From contig OX467088.1 in assembly GCA_950106755.1 (NCBI GenBank), positions 5,192,001 to 5,256,000 of the forward strand: 64,000 nucleotides of DNA, read 5' to 3'. This stretch comes from Climacium dendroides (lineage: Eukaryota > Streptophyta > Bryopsida > Hypnales > Climaciaceae). The stretch's first letter is position 1. Each line of letters begins with the position of its first letter. Positions 29,376 to 41,238 of the stretch are shown piece after piece. Under the pieces are notes generated by a model, which saw nothing but the letters and a program-made list of their open reading frames with translations, ran no database searches and was not told the origin of the DNA. The position numbers and the translations under genes were made by a program.

Positions 29376-30317
29376 TTAACCCTTAAAGGACCAAGGCCTT
29401 ATTTCTGCCAAAAAACACTCAAAACTGCCATTTCTGTAGCAAAGAGTAAAAAAATTTGAAAATTATTTTTTTTAAACATACAACCGTAGGATCTTATACC
29501 TTAATAGTATGGAAATGTGTAGAAAAAATTTCAGAAATTTTGACCACATAGATTAAAAGATATTTGCGTTTAAAGTGAAGAAAACAATTTTTTCAGCACC
29601 TTGCGGGACTAGATTATTTGACTTTCAACTTTTTTAACTTAAATTTTTTGCACTACAGAGTTTTGAGCTTTAAATCCTTATTGTGGGAAATTGAGTTGAG
29701 AATCTAGAAAAAAAGAAAATTTTAAGAAAAAGATTAATTTTCATGCTTAAAAAAATTGTTAAGTAGAAGTAGGTATGAGAATGAAGGAAAATCTAAATTA
29801 TTAATATCTTTAAGATGGAATTAAAATGCACTAATCCCAATGGTGAGATTGTTCTAGCAAACAAACAAAATCATGTAAAATTTGTTTTTCAGAAAAATTG
29901 TAAAAATTGCATTCAGAAATGAATTCTATAAGTTATTTTTTCAGGAAGACGCTCTAACTGCCTGATAAACAAGATTGTCCATAACTTTCTCATAATAAGT
30001 CCAAATGGAATGAATAAAAGCTTCCCATGCAGACAAAAATATAATCTACAAGAAAAAAAATTCAAAAAAGAAAAATTCAAAATTTTTCAAATTTATTTTT
30101 GCTGCCCGGACTGCCCCCCGTCCCCTACTTTGAGCTTATTTGGTCATAACTTTTGTTTCCGGGCACCAAATGTGAAAAAAATTATATTCCCACAAAGCTC
30201 ATCAGTTTTTCTATCTTCAAAAAAAGTTTCAAAAAATCATGACAAAATTTCAGCCCGTAGGTACCTGCCTGAAATCCAATTTGTCCCCCGAAGGGACAAT
30301 GGTCCTTTAGGGGTTAA
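29376..30317. mobile_element. TTAA-flanked element, copy B (942 bp), best preserved
   Basis: Left end TTAACCCTTAAAGGACCA, right end the complement TGGTCCTTTAGGGGTTAA: after the TTAA the ends match at 13 of 14 positions. The interior matches the copies at 2.65, 57.0 and 57.82 kb. The TTAA at each edge, with CCC just inside, is what piggyBac-type transposition leaves. It has no transposase; the small ORF inside at 30010-30330 is not conserved in the other copies. Confidence 0.75.
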
Positions 30318-31280
30318 AGTAAAAGTCTAAAATGAAGAGTGCACAAAAATGTCCAATTTATTGATTTAGTATAGTTCCTAAACTAAGCAACTCATAATGT
30401 GAGTTCTTTTTCAATATTTAGATATAAGAATGACTAGTGTGCCCTGTGCCTTTGCCACAATGAGAAGAAAAATAAAAGTAATTTTTTAATTTTATAAAAA
30501 CAAAAACAACTAAAAAAAATTCATAACTTTCACACTATATGTTAGAATGACATGAAACAAAGTCTGTGCACCCCTCCTTGCTAAGGGCTTTCCAATGGGA
30601 TCAAGCACATAACCATGAGATGCACAATCCGGGAGATCTCAACATAACAAAAAAAAAAAAAAAAAAATAGCCTATCTTAATGGATGGATAGCCCAAGGCA
30701 AAGTTTGCTTTTTTGCAATTTGATCATTGTGTTCTGGGGCCATGCAAAGGCAAAAAAACCCATTCATCATCCTGTGAGAATGAATGGCTACAGAAATGAA
30801 AAAAATTGACAGGGGCCTTGCAATTGCATGATGGCATGGGCAGCAGCTTTGCATGCTTCTTTAATTTTTTTGATTAATCTGTTTCGTGTCTCCCTCTTCT
30901 TATTTCCATGTTGTGATATAATTGTGCAAGTTTATAATTTTATGTGTACTTCAAAATGCTAAAGACCTGCAACTGGAATGCATGTTTGTGACGACTAACA
31001 CTAATTAAACCAGGAAGTAGACTTGGTGGCTACAAAGTCCAAAAAAATGACAATGAAAACTCAAGCATGCTGCAAACAGTGAAACAATGAGTTCATGATC
31101 ACGATCCAGTAATGTGATTTCTAACTAATTGTGTTTGGGATTTGAACAAGATTTGTGTACTACTTTGTGTACCACTGGCTTGCTAGCTTACAAGCCAGTG
31201 GTACTATGTTGTGAGCATGTGAGCATGAGCTTGTGACCAAGTATAAAAATGGTGAACTACATGTTTCTATCCTAATCTAA
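30318..31280. other. intergenic, nothing recognised
   Basis: AT-rich with a poly-A run at about 30650. A short palindromic pair (CCACTGGCTTG and CAAGCCAGTGG, about 31160-31202) is present. No gene seen. Confidence 0.4.
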
Positions 31281-31830
31281 CACTACAAGAGAATGGGGTG
31301 TTTTAAATGAATTTCTAAATATAGTCCTAGACATAAATGGGCAATTTCGTTAAAATGGCGAAATTCCTCTACTTTGACAGTTTTTACAGTTCAGAGTGGG
31401 CAGTCTGAAATGTACAAAAGTCATAGATGTCTTAAATCTATACCATTTTTAAATATTTGAAATCTATAAATGTGTTAGATTTCACTTTCACAATTCAGAT
31501 CATGTGGTCTGAAATCTATACTAGTCATAGATTTCTTAAATCTAAAAAAAATACGAGATTACTAAAAACTACACCTATCTTAGATGTCACTTTTATAATT
31601 TAGAGCAAGCGGTCTGAAAATGGCACATGGAATGCCGCCATTTTAACGAAATTCCCCACATAAGATTATAAGTTATGACCTTCAAGGAGATTTTATGTAA
31701 AATCTTATAAAAAAATACATGTATTACCAATAAGTTTTTACTAAAAGTCTCCTTAAAGGTCATTACTTAAAATCTTATGTCTAAGACTATACTTAAAAAC
31801 TCACTTAAAACACCCCTTTCTCTTATAGTG
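31281..31830. mobile_element. CACTA-type foldback MITE, TSD TAA, hosting a second MITE
   Basis: The left end begins CACTACAAGAGAA and the right end finishes CTTATAGTG. The two arms match over about 100 bp once the insert at 31339-31657 is removed, so the host is a foldback of about 230 bp. TAA occurs directly outside both ends, a 3-bp target duplication as expected for CACTA elements. Confidence 0.85.
31339..31657. mobile_element. MITE with GGGGAATTTC ends, nested
   Basis: The ends are inverted copies of GGG(G/C)AATTTCGTTAAAATGG. ACATAA flanks it on both sides while the other CACTA arm has the sequence once, so the host was duplicated on insertion (6-8 bp). A second copy of the same family lies at 33354-33644. 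It shares interior motifs with that copy (CAGTTCAGA, GGTCTGAA, TCTAGATTT or TAGATTTC runs). Confidence 0.85.
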
Positions 31831-32421
31831 TAAAAGACTTCAAAAGCATTAATTATTTTTTAGAACAAATATTGTGATTCAATAAAATATTCTACACAAC
31901 CTTATTTCCATCTCCATTCATCTTTCACATCAATTGAGTTCTTCAACTTTCAATATTTTAGATAGTATTGAAAATTAAAATTTTCATCCAAATTCTACAT
32001 ATCCATGGTAATAGGTACTAAAATTTACTAAAAAATAATAAAATTTGACCAAAATTTTTAGATATAATCTTTTTTTAGAAATACTATTGAACTTTCTTAT
32101 ACTTTCTCAAATTTCTCAGCTCACTGCTCACATAATCCCTACTCACCACTAATACTAATTATAGCTTCCTAAGGACTGCCAATGTTACAAGCAAGTTAAG
32201 GGCACAGAAACGAACACAATGCCATAACAAACACATTACTAAGAAACTCAATGAAGAAAACAAAATATGCCGAGGCTAGATCAATATAAGTAACGGCAAA
32301 ATCTGAAACACATACAATTAATCACACCCATGCTTCGAAGGGGAGTTGAACTCCGATCACGCTAAAAAAGCAGACCCTGCCCAATGCAACTCAGATCGAG
32401 CCTCATCCACCACACTCCTAA
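31831..32421. other. intergenic, nothing recognised
   Basis: AT-rich up to about 32.2 kb, then richer in GC as it approaches the ORF at 32.4 kb, where it may be that ORF's 3' region. Confidence 0.35.
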
Positions 32422-32895
32422 TTACTCCACATTGGAAAAATTGAATTTCAAATGCTTGCCGGTGTTACGGATCGAAACGGACGATCCGAGGTACAGATCG
32501 ATCACCCTCAAACGCGCGAGCTTCACGTATGCCAATCGATCGGTGAATGTCGTCTGATACGGGGAAGTGTCCTGATCATTGAAGCCTTGGGAGAATTCGA
32601 GTTGAACATGCGCATGGGTGCTGATCGATCTAGCTAATGAAGTGCCCTCCCAAACGATTGCGGAGCTTGACCGGATTTCATAAACTCCAGCGTTGAAAAT
32701 TAAAGGTACGTTCAATCTGGCCCTCTCACTGTGGCCTCTCACTTGTCGATTTCGGTTCTGATCTTTGCTTTCATTGTCCGGCAGTTGGCCTGGCTGCTTT
32801 TGCAATGGACTTCCCAGTTGTTTCGAAAAAAAAGAGAAAATAGCACTTCCCAACATTGTCGGAACTGCAATCTGGACCATGCATGCCACCTTCAT
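32422..32895 (-). CDS. hypothetical protein, 157 aa
   Basis: Minus-strand ORF from an ATG at 32895, in an island of higher GC within AT-rich DNA, which is the main reason to list it. The N-terminus has a hydrophobic stretch (about residues 6-22, AVPTMLGSAIFSFF) that could be a signal or anchor, then a polar Gln/Asn-rich section and a C-terminal half with alternating hydrophobic residues (VPLIFNAGVYEI, HVQLEFSQGF, LRVIDLYLG). I do not recognise the family. It may be a complete small gene, the last exon of a larger one, or a remnant. No intron or promoter could be fixed. Confidence 0.35.
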   Translation of the reverse strand: MKVACMVQIAVPTMLGSAIFSFFSKQLGSPLQKQPGQLPDNESKDQNRNRQVRGHSERARLNVPLIFNAGVYEIRSSSAIVWEGTSLARSISTHAHVQLEFSQGFNDQDTSPYQTTFTDRLAYVKLARLRVIDLYLGSSVSIRNTGKHLKFNFSNVE

Positions 32896-33353
32896 GTATT
32901 CACTTGCAGTAGCAGAGACAACGAGGCATTAGAGCCCAGTTGCGTCTAAAGGTTTGTGACAGGATTCAAGTCACAGGGGTCCTCCATGGATGGCAGATTT
33001 GGCGTTCAGTTGGACCTCATCATGAGCTTAACTTCTAATGACCCAAGGGACCACTTTCCGTGTTCTCAAATTTTGAGTTTTTCTTGTCAATAAAGTTTTT
33101 TTCTTTAGGAAATAGATTGCGTTATGAATCCAATGGCAGTATTTCCATCAAAGTCCGAGTTAAATTGTTCCTTCTGGGATTTTTAAAAGTTTAATGGAGT
33201 AACATATAGTTCATGACTCGTATGTTTTTTGGTTCAATTTGGGCATGGATTGAAAAGTTAGCCAACCAACGCGATTGTTGCCCACCTTAAAATTTAAAAA
33301 GGCAAATTCAAGGAACTCAAGAAGAAGACAAGCTATGTGCCCAACCCATTGAT
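32896..33353. other. intergenic, nothing recognised
   Basis: Upstream of the 157-aa ORF. No features can be supported. Confidence 0.35.
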
Positions 33354-33644
33354 GGGGAATTTCATTAAAATGGCGATTATTCTGCGACTTTGGCATTCTC
33401 ACAGTTCAGACGGGGCGGTCTGAACTCTACTAGTGTCCTAGATTTTTGAAATCTAGAAAATATCTAGATTTTTAAAACCGATTGGTTTGAAATCTACATC
33501 TTTCCTAGATTTAATACATCTAATAGTAGTATAGAGTTCACAAATCTAGGACACTAATAGATTTCAAATCGCCCGGTCTGAATTGTGGGAACAGCACACT
33601 GTGAAAATGGCACATGGAATATTGCCATTTTAATGAAATTCCCC
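33354..33644. mobile_element. MITE with GGGGAATTTC ends, second copy
   Basis: Ends GGGGAATTTCATTAAAATGG in perfect inverted orientation over 20 bases, 291 bp in all. The interior shares TTCAGAC, GGTCTGAA and CACATGGAAT blocks with 31339-31657. The flanks (CCATTGAT and ATATTGGC) match only partly, so its target duplication is uncertain. Confidence 0.8.
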
Positions 33645-35270
33645 ATATTGGCTTGTTTTTCTTACAAGCACTACTTTCATTTCAATGACCATTGTGCATT
33701 GTGAGCTCCACTCCAAATTGCAAATTGACTAAAATGTTGTGAAATTTTAAATGACCATTCTCAACTATCTTGTCCTTCAGTGAGCACAAAAAGGTCATCA
33801 TTTCAAAATATTCTCACTAAGATATGTTCTTTCATAGTGCATTGCCCTATTTTTCAATTAACCTAAATGAAACTTCAAACTTCAATATCTACTAAAATAT
33901 GTGATTAAATAATTTGAATTTTTTAAAGTTATCACTTTTAATGTGAACTACAAGATCATATGGTTACTAATATTCTATTAATCTCAAGAAAAATGAGCAA
34001 AAAAATTGCTCAAGTCCTTGATAGTTTTGGCCCCACTATAAAAAAAAAAATGTTTTATATGACATTTTCATGATTTCATCTGAAGGAAGACCCCATCCAA
34101 TTGGTATCAATTAAGAGTGCCCAAATGTACTCTATAATGTCATAACTTGCTCAATACTTGTTGCATTTGAAAAAGTGAGCAATGCACAATGATCTACAGA
34201 AAGAGTAGATTACAAAAATAGGCTTGCACTTTTGATTTGGATTCTAGAGCTAAAAATTATGACATTGTAGAGTGTTCTTTGGCACTCCTTGACATCAATT
34301 GGATGGTGTCATAACTTGCTCAATATTTGTTATGAAAATGGGCTTGCATGCATTTTGGATTGGGAATCCAAGATCTCCCTTGCTTACCAAGGTATCACAG
34401 TCATGCCTTCTAGTATGAGTGGTGACAATTAAGTCAAAGACAATATTGAGGGAAGACTATACCCAACACATTCATGAGTCCAAAATTTTTGAACTTTTTA
34501 CCAAGCTCCTCTATCAATACCTTAATTGTAGACGTTGCTTGCTTCTTTGCGCTAACAATGGCAACTTTGAAAGAGAAAACTCTTGACTTGTTCTTTCTTC
34601 CTTGTCAGTAGACATAAAGGCAAGATGTTAAATACCTCCCTCAAGCAAAAGGAAGGTATTTGTGGTAGTAGTGATCCTAGCTAGAATTAACTTATGGAAT
34701 TTAGTGCAATATGCTACCTTCAAGACAAATATGCATCAACTTTGGCTACCTTGAAAGTAAGTAGTATAAAAAAATACAAAAATACAAAATTTTGTAAGTT
34801 GTGAAGGATCAATAGAAGTATAGTAGTCTACTATAAAATTGTCCATCTTCTTGAAATGGACCTTATAATTAGGTGTTAAATAGACATGAAGTGGTTCAAA
34901 AATGGACATGTGACAAATATTGAATGGGCTAAGGATAAAGTTAGAGCACATTAAAGTATATCAAGCATTGTTTTAAGGTTTAAATATTGATGGTTAAAGC
35001 ATGTGGTTGGGTCCATTTTCAAATACTTGTTGCAATTTTGGCTAAAATGTCTCTACTAAAGGCCTTTTGAGATGATTTGACAAAAATCTTGAGAATCCAT
35101 TGAATTAAAAACCAATGTCATTTAACACTATGCCATCAAAAAAATAATGTTGATGCATTGAAGGAATTGCTTAGAAGACATTTGTGGGAAAGAAGGTTGG
35201 AGATGTCATTTTTATATTGAAATCAATTTTCCACCACAAATCTTCAAAGAATATGAGATAATTTGAAAAT
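33645..35270. other. intergenic, with a foldback at 34.1 kb
   Basis: Apart from the inverted repeat at 34089-34310 and a direct repeat of GTCATAACTTGCTCAATA (34138 and 34308), nothing is recognised. Confidence 0.4.
34089..34310. repeat. 220-bp foldback
   Basis: The arm at about 34089-34144 (GACCCCATCCAATTGGTATC onward) pairs with 34257-34310 (ending GGATGGTGTC) over about 55 bp with scattered mismatches. No target duplication was identified. Confidence 0.6.
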
Positions 35271-35720
35271 GAGAGCTTGACCGTTCATTGTCAAAATGTC
35301 AAAATTATGTATGATGTAGAATTTTGGACCTCATTTAGTCATAATAGAATAATTTTTTTCCAAAAAAATTGGACTGAAAAAGGTTGGTAAATCTATCTAA
35401 ATTTCATCTCCAAATTTTTTTTTGATGTTTCAAGCCTTGAATCAAAAATTGTGGACAAAATTCAAAAAGGATATTTGAAAATGTAAAAAATAAATGTCCC
35501 TTCCAACCCCTTTCTGAAATTTGTCTATAACTTTTGATTAGAGGATTTAAATATCAAACGAATTTTTGGAGATGAAACTTAACTTGATTTCCCAACATTT
35601 TTTAGTCAAAAGTTTTTTGAAAAAAATTTATTCTACTATGCCTAAATGAGGTCTGAAATTCTACTTCAAATACAATTTCTTCTTCTTTAATTTGACTAAA
35701 CTATGAGTGGTTAAGCTCCT
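35271..35720. repeat. 450-bp foldback MITE-like repeat
   Basis: The arms run from GAGAGCTTGACC at 35271 and to GGTTAAGCTCCT at 35720. The best inner block, GTAGAATTT-GGACCTCATTTA, is mirrored as TAAATGAGGTCTGAAATTC. Arms extend inwards to GAGATGAAA/TTTCATCTC, about 150 bp each, strongly diverged. No ORF. Confidence 0.6.
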
Positions 35721-36708
35721 AATAATTTTAATTTATATATCCCACATTATTTGTTTTACTTCCTACCACCTCATATGTATATAAAGAGTTGTCTTCTCAT
35801 TTCTTGGACTACAAATCATGTATGGCATACAACTTAGAGAGCTAATTGAAACACTGAGCTCATTAAATTGAATGCTATTTTTTGAAAATTTTATTCAAAA
35901 ATATTTGTTATGCTACTAATCTAGTTTAGGGGCACTTTACACTAAGCCGTTTAAGTCAAGAGGCTTGGGATTGAGTGGCCAAAATTTGTTGAGTCCAAAG
36001 AAATGAACAATAAATAGACAATAAATAATAGGTGTTGGAGCCTTCAACCAGCCATAGTGTGAAGCTCCAAAGGCCAAGTCGAAAGTCCAAACCCTTGGCA
36101 ATAAACTCCCATGGCCTCTCAACTTGGACAACCATTGTGTGAAGCCTCCAAAGGCCAAGACAAAGTCCAAACTCTTAGAAATCTAATGGTTGAGATCTTG
36201 TCATAAGTTGATGGCCACTAGGCCATAGTTTGGACTTTCATTTTTAGCCGACCCAAACTTGAGAGTCCGTCGCCATGTAGGCAATTTATTGCCACATAGG
36301 TAGTTGGAGGGCATTAGCTTTGAACTTGTGCCTTCTAATGTGAAGGGTCGAGAGGCCGAACTTTTGGTTTCTTGAAATTTGATTGGTGGAAACCCACAAA
36401 CTCTCAACCTTTGGCCATAGTGTGAAATGGCCATTAGCGTATTGTCTTTTATTGACTAATTTTGTTACTAAGTTTAACTGAAGTTTTGGTCAAGCACCTA
36501 GGTAAACGAGCTTCAATTTTATGACAATTTGCAACCATGGATAATTAGCTACTGATGGATGTGGAATATTCCACACCATTCCATCCAAGGGAAGGCAAGC
36601 CTTCCCATTGCTATTAAATGTTATGCAAATCTCCATTTCCATAAGAGATTTAAATCTAAAGATTGGTATCATGGTAGATAAATTTTTTTGCCTTGATTCA
36701 ACGCTTTA
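35721..36708. other. intergenic, with internal repeats
   Basis: The segment 35930-36440 contains repeated and inverted blocks built on GGCCATAGTGTGAA, AAAGGCCAAG and AAAGTCCAAAC, consistent with an old DNA element. Its termini were not resolved. ORFs here are short and not conserved. Confidence 0.4.
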
Positions 36709-37292
36709 TTAACCCCTACACACTCCGATAGTCAATTTCTAAACAATGAATAGATTGAAATTCTTAGTTCTTTCTCATTTTACTTGGATGAATGTCATCC
36801 TAATTTGTGGAAATACTTTATCCAGTTGTTGTCCTATCTAATGGTTGAATTTGGTGTTACTAGAATACATATTTTTTTAAAATTATTAATGGTGAAGAAT
36901 GGCAAGTGGTTGACCAAGCCAAAATTGCATTGACTCTAGTTCAAATATAGATTTGCAAAAATGAAGATATAGATTTTTAAAAACCCAAAAATTTCAAAAA
37001 GTCACCATGTCAAGAAAACCTCATTTCAAATGCATTCCAACAAATTTTATTCAATAAATGATATTATTTTGCTTGTAATCAAATTTAGAAGGAATCCTAA
37101 AATTTGTTTTTTTAAATTAAAAAAAAATTAATGATAGCATTGGTGAATCTATTTATAAACATGAAATCTAAATTTCAAAATCTACAACTTTTATTTGAAT
37201 AAGAATTCCAAACTATTCCTCCAAATAGTTCTTTATGATGGATTTTGCCAAATTGTCACTTTTGGAGAACACTCTGGATGCTTAGGGGTTAA
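36709..37292. mobile_element. TTAA-flanked element, distinct family
   Basis: TTAACCCCTACACACTCC on the left and, complemented from the right, TTAACCCCTAAGCATCCAG. Both edges are TTAA followed by CCCCTA, then the ends diverge. The interior is AT-rich and non-coding. It has the same TTAA/CCC layout as copy B at 29376 but unrelated content. Confidence 0.5.
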
Positions 37293-40200
37293 ATCCCTAA
37301 ACCAAAACTCTTCACATTAATTCTTCCTTCAATAATAAATCACCAACAAATGTTCAAATTAGCACCCAAGTACATCTCACATTTCAAATCCATCAAGAAC
37401 CAAGAGAAAGATAAGAGACTAACCCTTGCCTCTAAGTAGCCAATTACAACCCTGAGAGGCTAGCCACTAGCTAATCCTACCTCCACAAATCCTAACATCA
37501 ACTATTAACCAACCGGTTATTAACTACTAACTAATAAAAACTTCTAACACTACCTACATCTTTTCAACATACAAAGATGCCTATTTCAACTAGTAGACAA
37601 CTTGCATTATGACAATGATGTGCACAATGGCAAACGGACAAAGTTGAATGTTGGCATATTAATGATGACCCAAATGCCCCAAGGCGAGTGGACATGCTTG
37701 AGAGCAACTCACATTGTGACACGACAAGTGGATGAACGTAAATGAAGTCTAAAAAGTCATCCCAAATCCTTGGTAAATAATACCATAGTGAATCACAAGT
37801 AAGATCAAGGTGACTTTTAGCCAATAAAAATTACATTGGCCCAAAGGTCTTTTAGAATAGTACACTTAAATGGTTATTTAATACATGTGAATAATTGGAT
37901 AATTAGTTTGTATGAAAATTAGTATGACCAATCTAACAATGCCACCCCTATAGACCAGAAAATGCTACAATGCTACTGCTACAATCGATGTTGAATAGTA
38001 TGCTCTTGTAATAAATAGTTTAGACTATCCTAAAAAAATATTTTAATATAGTATAATCAAGCCCAACAATGTAAACTTTTTGCCTCCAACCATGCCGCAC
38101 ACGGGGTGGTTGTCTATAAGATAAAGATGCTAGTTTATACTATTTTAAATTATATTTTCCATTTTTGTTTCATAATTTATAAACACAAATAGAAATTGGC
38201 AAATTTCTCCCCCTCACTTGGATGGAAGTGGCAAAAGTAAATTTAAAAAACACCAACTCTTTTATATTTTTATCTCAAAGGTATAAGGCAAGTCAATTTT
38301 TTGCTATATATTGCAAATAAAAAGTATGTTAAAGCCCACCTATTAAAATGAGCTACAATTCCAAAAGACTTTAAACTTGTGGACAAATGTCATAGAGGAT
38401 AAAAGTGTTGTTCATACCATTCTATTCTTTGGACTTAACATTTTGAGTGTAAAGTTATATTCTTTAATCTTCTCAATTTTAGAGACTTTCATTGATTGAA
38501 AGCTTATTCTCCTCAACTTGTAGTATAAAAAGTCTATGTGGTGCATACACTTATAATCTCCACTACCCAAAATGCCTCACCTACATTTGGTCTAAGAAGT
38601 TTTACAAAAATATGTACACAAGATGTATACAAGATGTACACAATCAAAATATGAATCATTGAAAGCCTAGTATTGCTTTAGTAGGTACTCTTCAATAGAA
38701 TACCTTGAAATTTTGTAACTTATTCTTACGGAGTGCAAAATAATGCATACATAAGTACCTTCAAATTTTCTTTCAATTGCCAAAAAGATCTAATAAAAAT
38801 AATTTAAGCTTGAATTGTGATTAATGTAAATTACAATTGTGCACAACTAGCAAGTAGCAACAATCCCATGTCTGTAATAATTTTAAAGATGATACCATCA
38901 ATAAAAATAATATAAATTAATTTAACATGTATATATAGATATTCTGATACCTCCCCAATTATCTCAAAGGTTCTTTTCATTTTGGTAAAGTTAACACAAA
39001 TGCATCATTTAAGATGTTTTTTCCTAATGAAGGAGGATTCATTTCTAAAGGTTGAAGAAAAACTATGATTACAAAGTAGCAATGTCTTCTTCAACATATT
39101 TGGAATAAACAATATTCAACTTCATGTATTGCATTAGTGCCAAAGAACATTCAACCCTATCTAATTGCCATACTTTTATAGTACATTTATTTTTCATAAT
39201 TGCACTCAAACCCCATCTAATTACATTTTTTTGATTACACATTCTTTGTACATCTTGAGAATCTGTAATATTGTATACAAATTGGTATACAATTGGAATG
39301 GAAAACTTCCCTATGTTAAATTGCAAACATGCTTGAGTACATTTTCAAATTCCATATGTCAAGTTGTTACCCTAAAATTCCATTGTACATGTAAATTAAT
39401 TTTGATGAATTTTCAATGTACTTCATTGTGCCTCATGTAAGCACAATATTGAAGATTGTAAACTAGAATTGTCCAATAAGTAGCATGCTTGAAAGAGGGA
39501 CATGCGTACAATTAATGTAAGGTAACAAGTCTTTTTGGCTTTTGCCTATTTTTATCCCATGCATATAAGGCAATAGTACCTAATTGCAATACCCTTTATT
39601 CTTTGGCACCTAAAAATGGCCTTGAATAAACACTTCCATGACTCAAGACTATGACAACTTTTTAAAAACCACTAGCAATGAAAAAGTGAGGAGTTTTTTG
39701 AAGTAACCAATGGAAGTTGAGATATTTTGAATGTACTTCAAAAGTGCCTATTCAAGGTAAGTCTAATGTTAAATATAGGCTACTCTATGTTCTCAACTTT
39801 GAAAATTTAAAAATTATTACTAGGGCATTGGAAAATTACAAAACCACTTGAATTGCATTGCATTTTTCTTGAGTTTGCTAATATCCTCATCAAATTTTTT
39901 CAAGTCATATGATCTTCAAAGTAGTAGGTCTAGAAAAAGTGTTGCTTGTAGGTGTTGCTACTTTCCATCATACTAAAAGATGCAAACTAAATTCCACATC
40001 CTCTAACTTTAATTTAAATTTGAAGTGGGGATACATGCAATTTTGTATAAAAAAAACTATTTTTATTTGGTTATGTAGATCTATCAATTTTGTACTTGAA
40101 TTTTTGTTGTATGTGTTTTGCATGAAAGTAAGATTAACCCTTAAAAAGGACATGGTCCCCCATGACCAAAGTAGTCACTAAAACTACTCTCATTATTGAG

Positions 40201-40423
40201 CTAATGGGTGCACTCTTTGTTTCTATAGTGGACAATGAAATCATCCATTGATCACTTTTTGGCCTCAACATCCTTCAAAAGCTAAGATCCTCCAATATAC
40301 AATTGTAATTTTTTACATTTTGTTCCATAAAAAAACCTTCACCCCAAAGTGCCAATTTTTAAAATTTTGAGGCTTTAAAATGCAAAAAAATTTGAAGGGT
40401 TTACAAATGTTATATAGAACATA
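37293..40423. other. intergenic, dispersed repeats
   Basis: 38560-38850 resembles the repeat in PDC intron 6 (24120-24420), and 39585-39885 resembles the repeat in the membrane-protein intron (27715-27990). An isolated TTAACCCTTAAAAAGGACAT at 40134 looks like a lone end of the copy B family. No gene is seen. Confidence 0.45.
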
Positions 40424-40796
40424 TAAGGTAGAAGCACCCATTCCTATGAATTTAAGCAATTGAATATAGTTGGAGGCACCTTTTGCTAGGAAAATTATTT
40501 TTGGCAATATTGACAATTGAAAATCATGAATTAAATAAATTAATTAAATAAGGCATCTATTTTCTGAAAATCTTCAAAGGAGAGTTCCCTAGGGCACCTA
40601 AAACAACACTCTAGTAAAGCTTTCTTGATTTTTGACACAAAAATCTAAGAAAATCAGCACCCACCAAGCATGGGAACAATTTCAAAGTAATTTGGGGACA
40701 CTTTAAGGGAACTCTATAGTCAATCAATGGTCAATCAATGGTCAATCAATGGTCAATCAATGGGTACATGCACTTAAAATGGGTGCTTCTACCTTA
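40424..40796. mobile_element. TIR element, TAAGGTAGAAGCACCCAT ends
   Basis: Perfect 19-base inverted ends, 373 bp in all, non-coding. It contains an 11-bp tandem repeat near the right end. Closely similar ends occur at 252-675. Confidence 0.8.
40719..40762. repeat. 11-bp tandem repeat, 4 copies
   Basis: GTCAATCAATG repeated four times without change. Confidence 0.95.
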
Positions 40797-41238
40797 CAGC
40801 ATACAGAGAGGGTATAATGAAAAGACATGGCATCCCAAACTTCCCTCACTAAGCACTCAATAATACAAGAGCATGATGAGCATAGAGGAAAAAGGCCATT
40901 GCCACATAAAAGTCTCAGGAGCACACAATACACCAGGTGAAATGATATTTCAGATTTTTTCTGGAACGAATAAGTTGCCACATCAGAGAATAGTTTCTAA
41001 CGTCTATAAACAGAGGCCACATTTGTGTTGCACAAGGGTGTCCCAAAGAACCAAACCCAGGAGAAAACGTGAAGATTACCACAACTACATCAAGAACCAA
41101 CTATATATCAATTGAGGAAGCCCACACTAATTTTGTGGAGGTAGTCTTCGCTTCAAAATGGTAGAGGCAATGTTCACTCCGTCTATTATTTCACATGTTG
41201 ACACCACTGCTGTACTGCAGGAGCAGTGTCACAGTAAC

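Noticed and set aside
30010..30330. 106-codon ORF
   Set aside because: It lies inside the TTAA-flanked element and is not open in the other copies.
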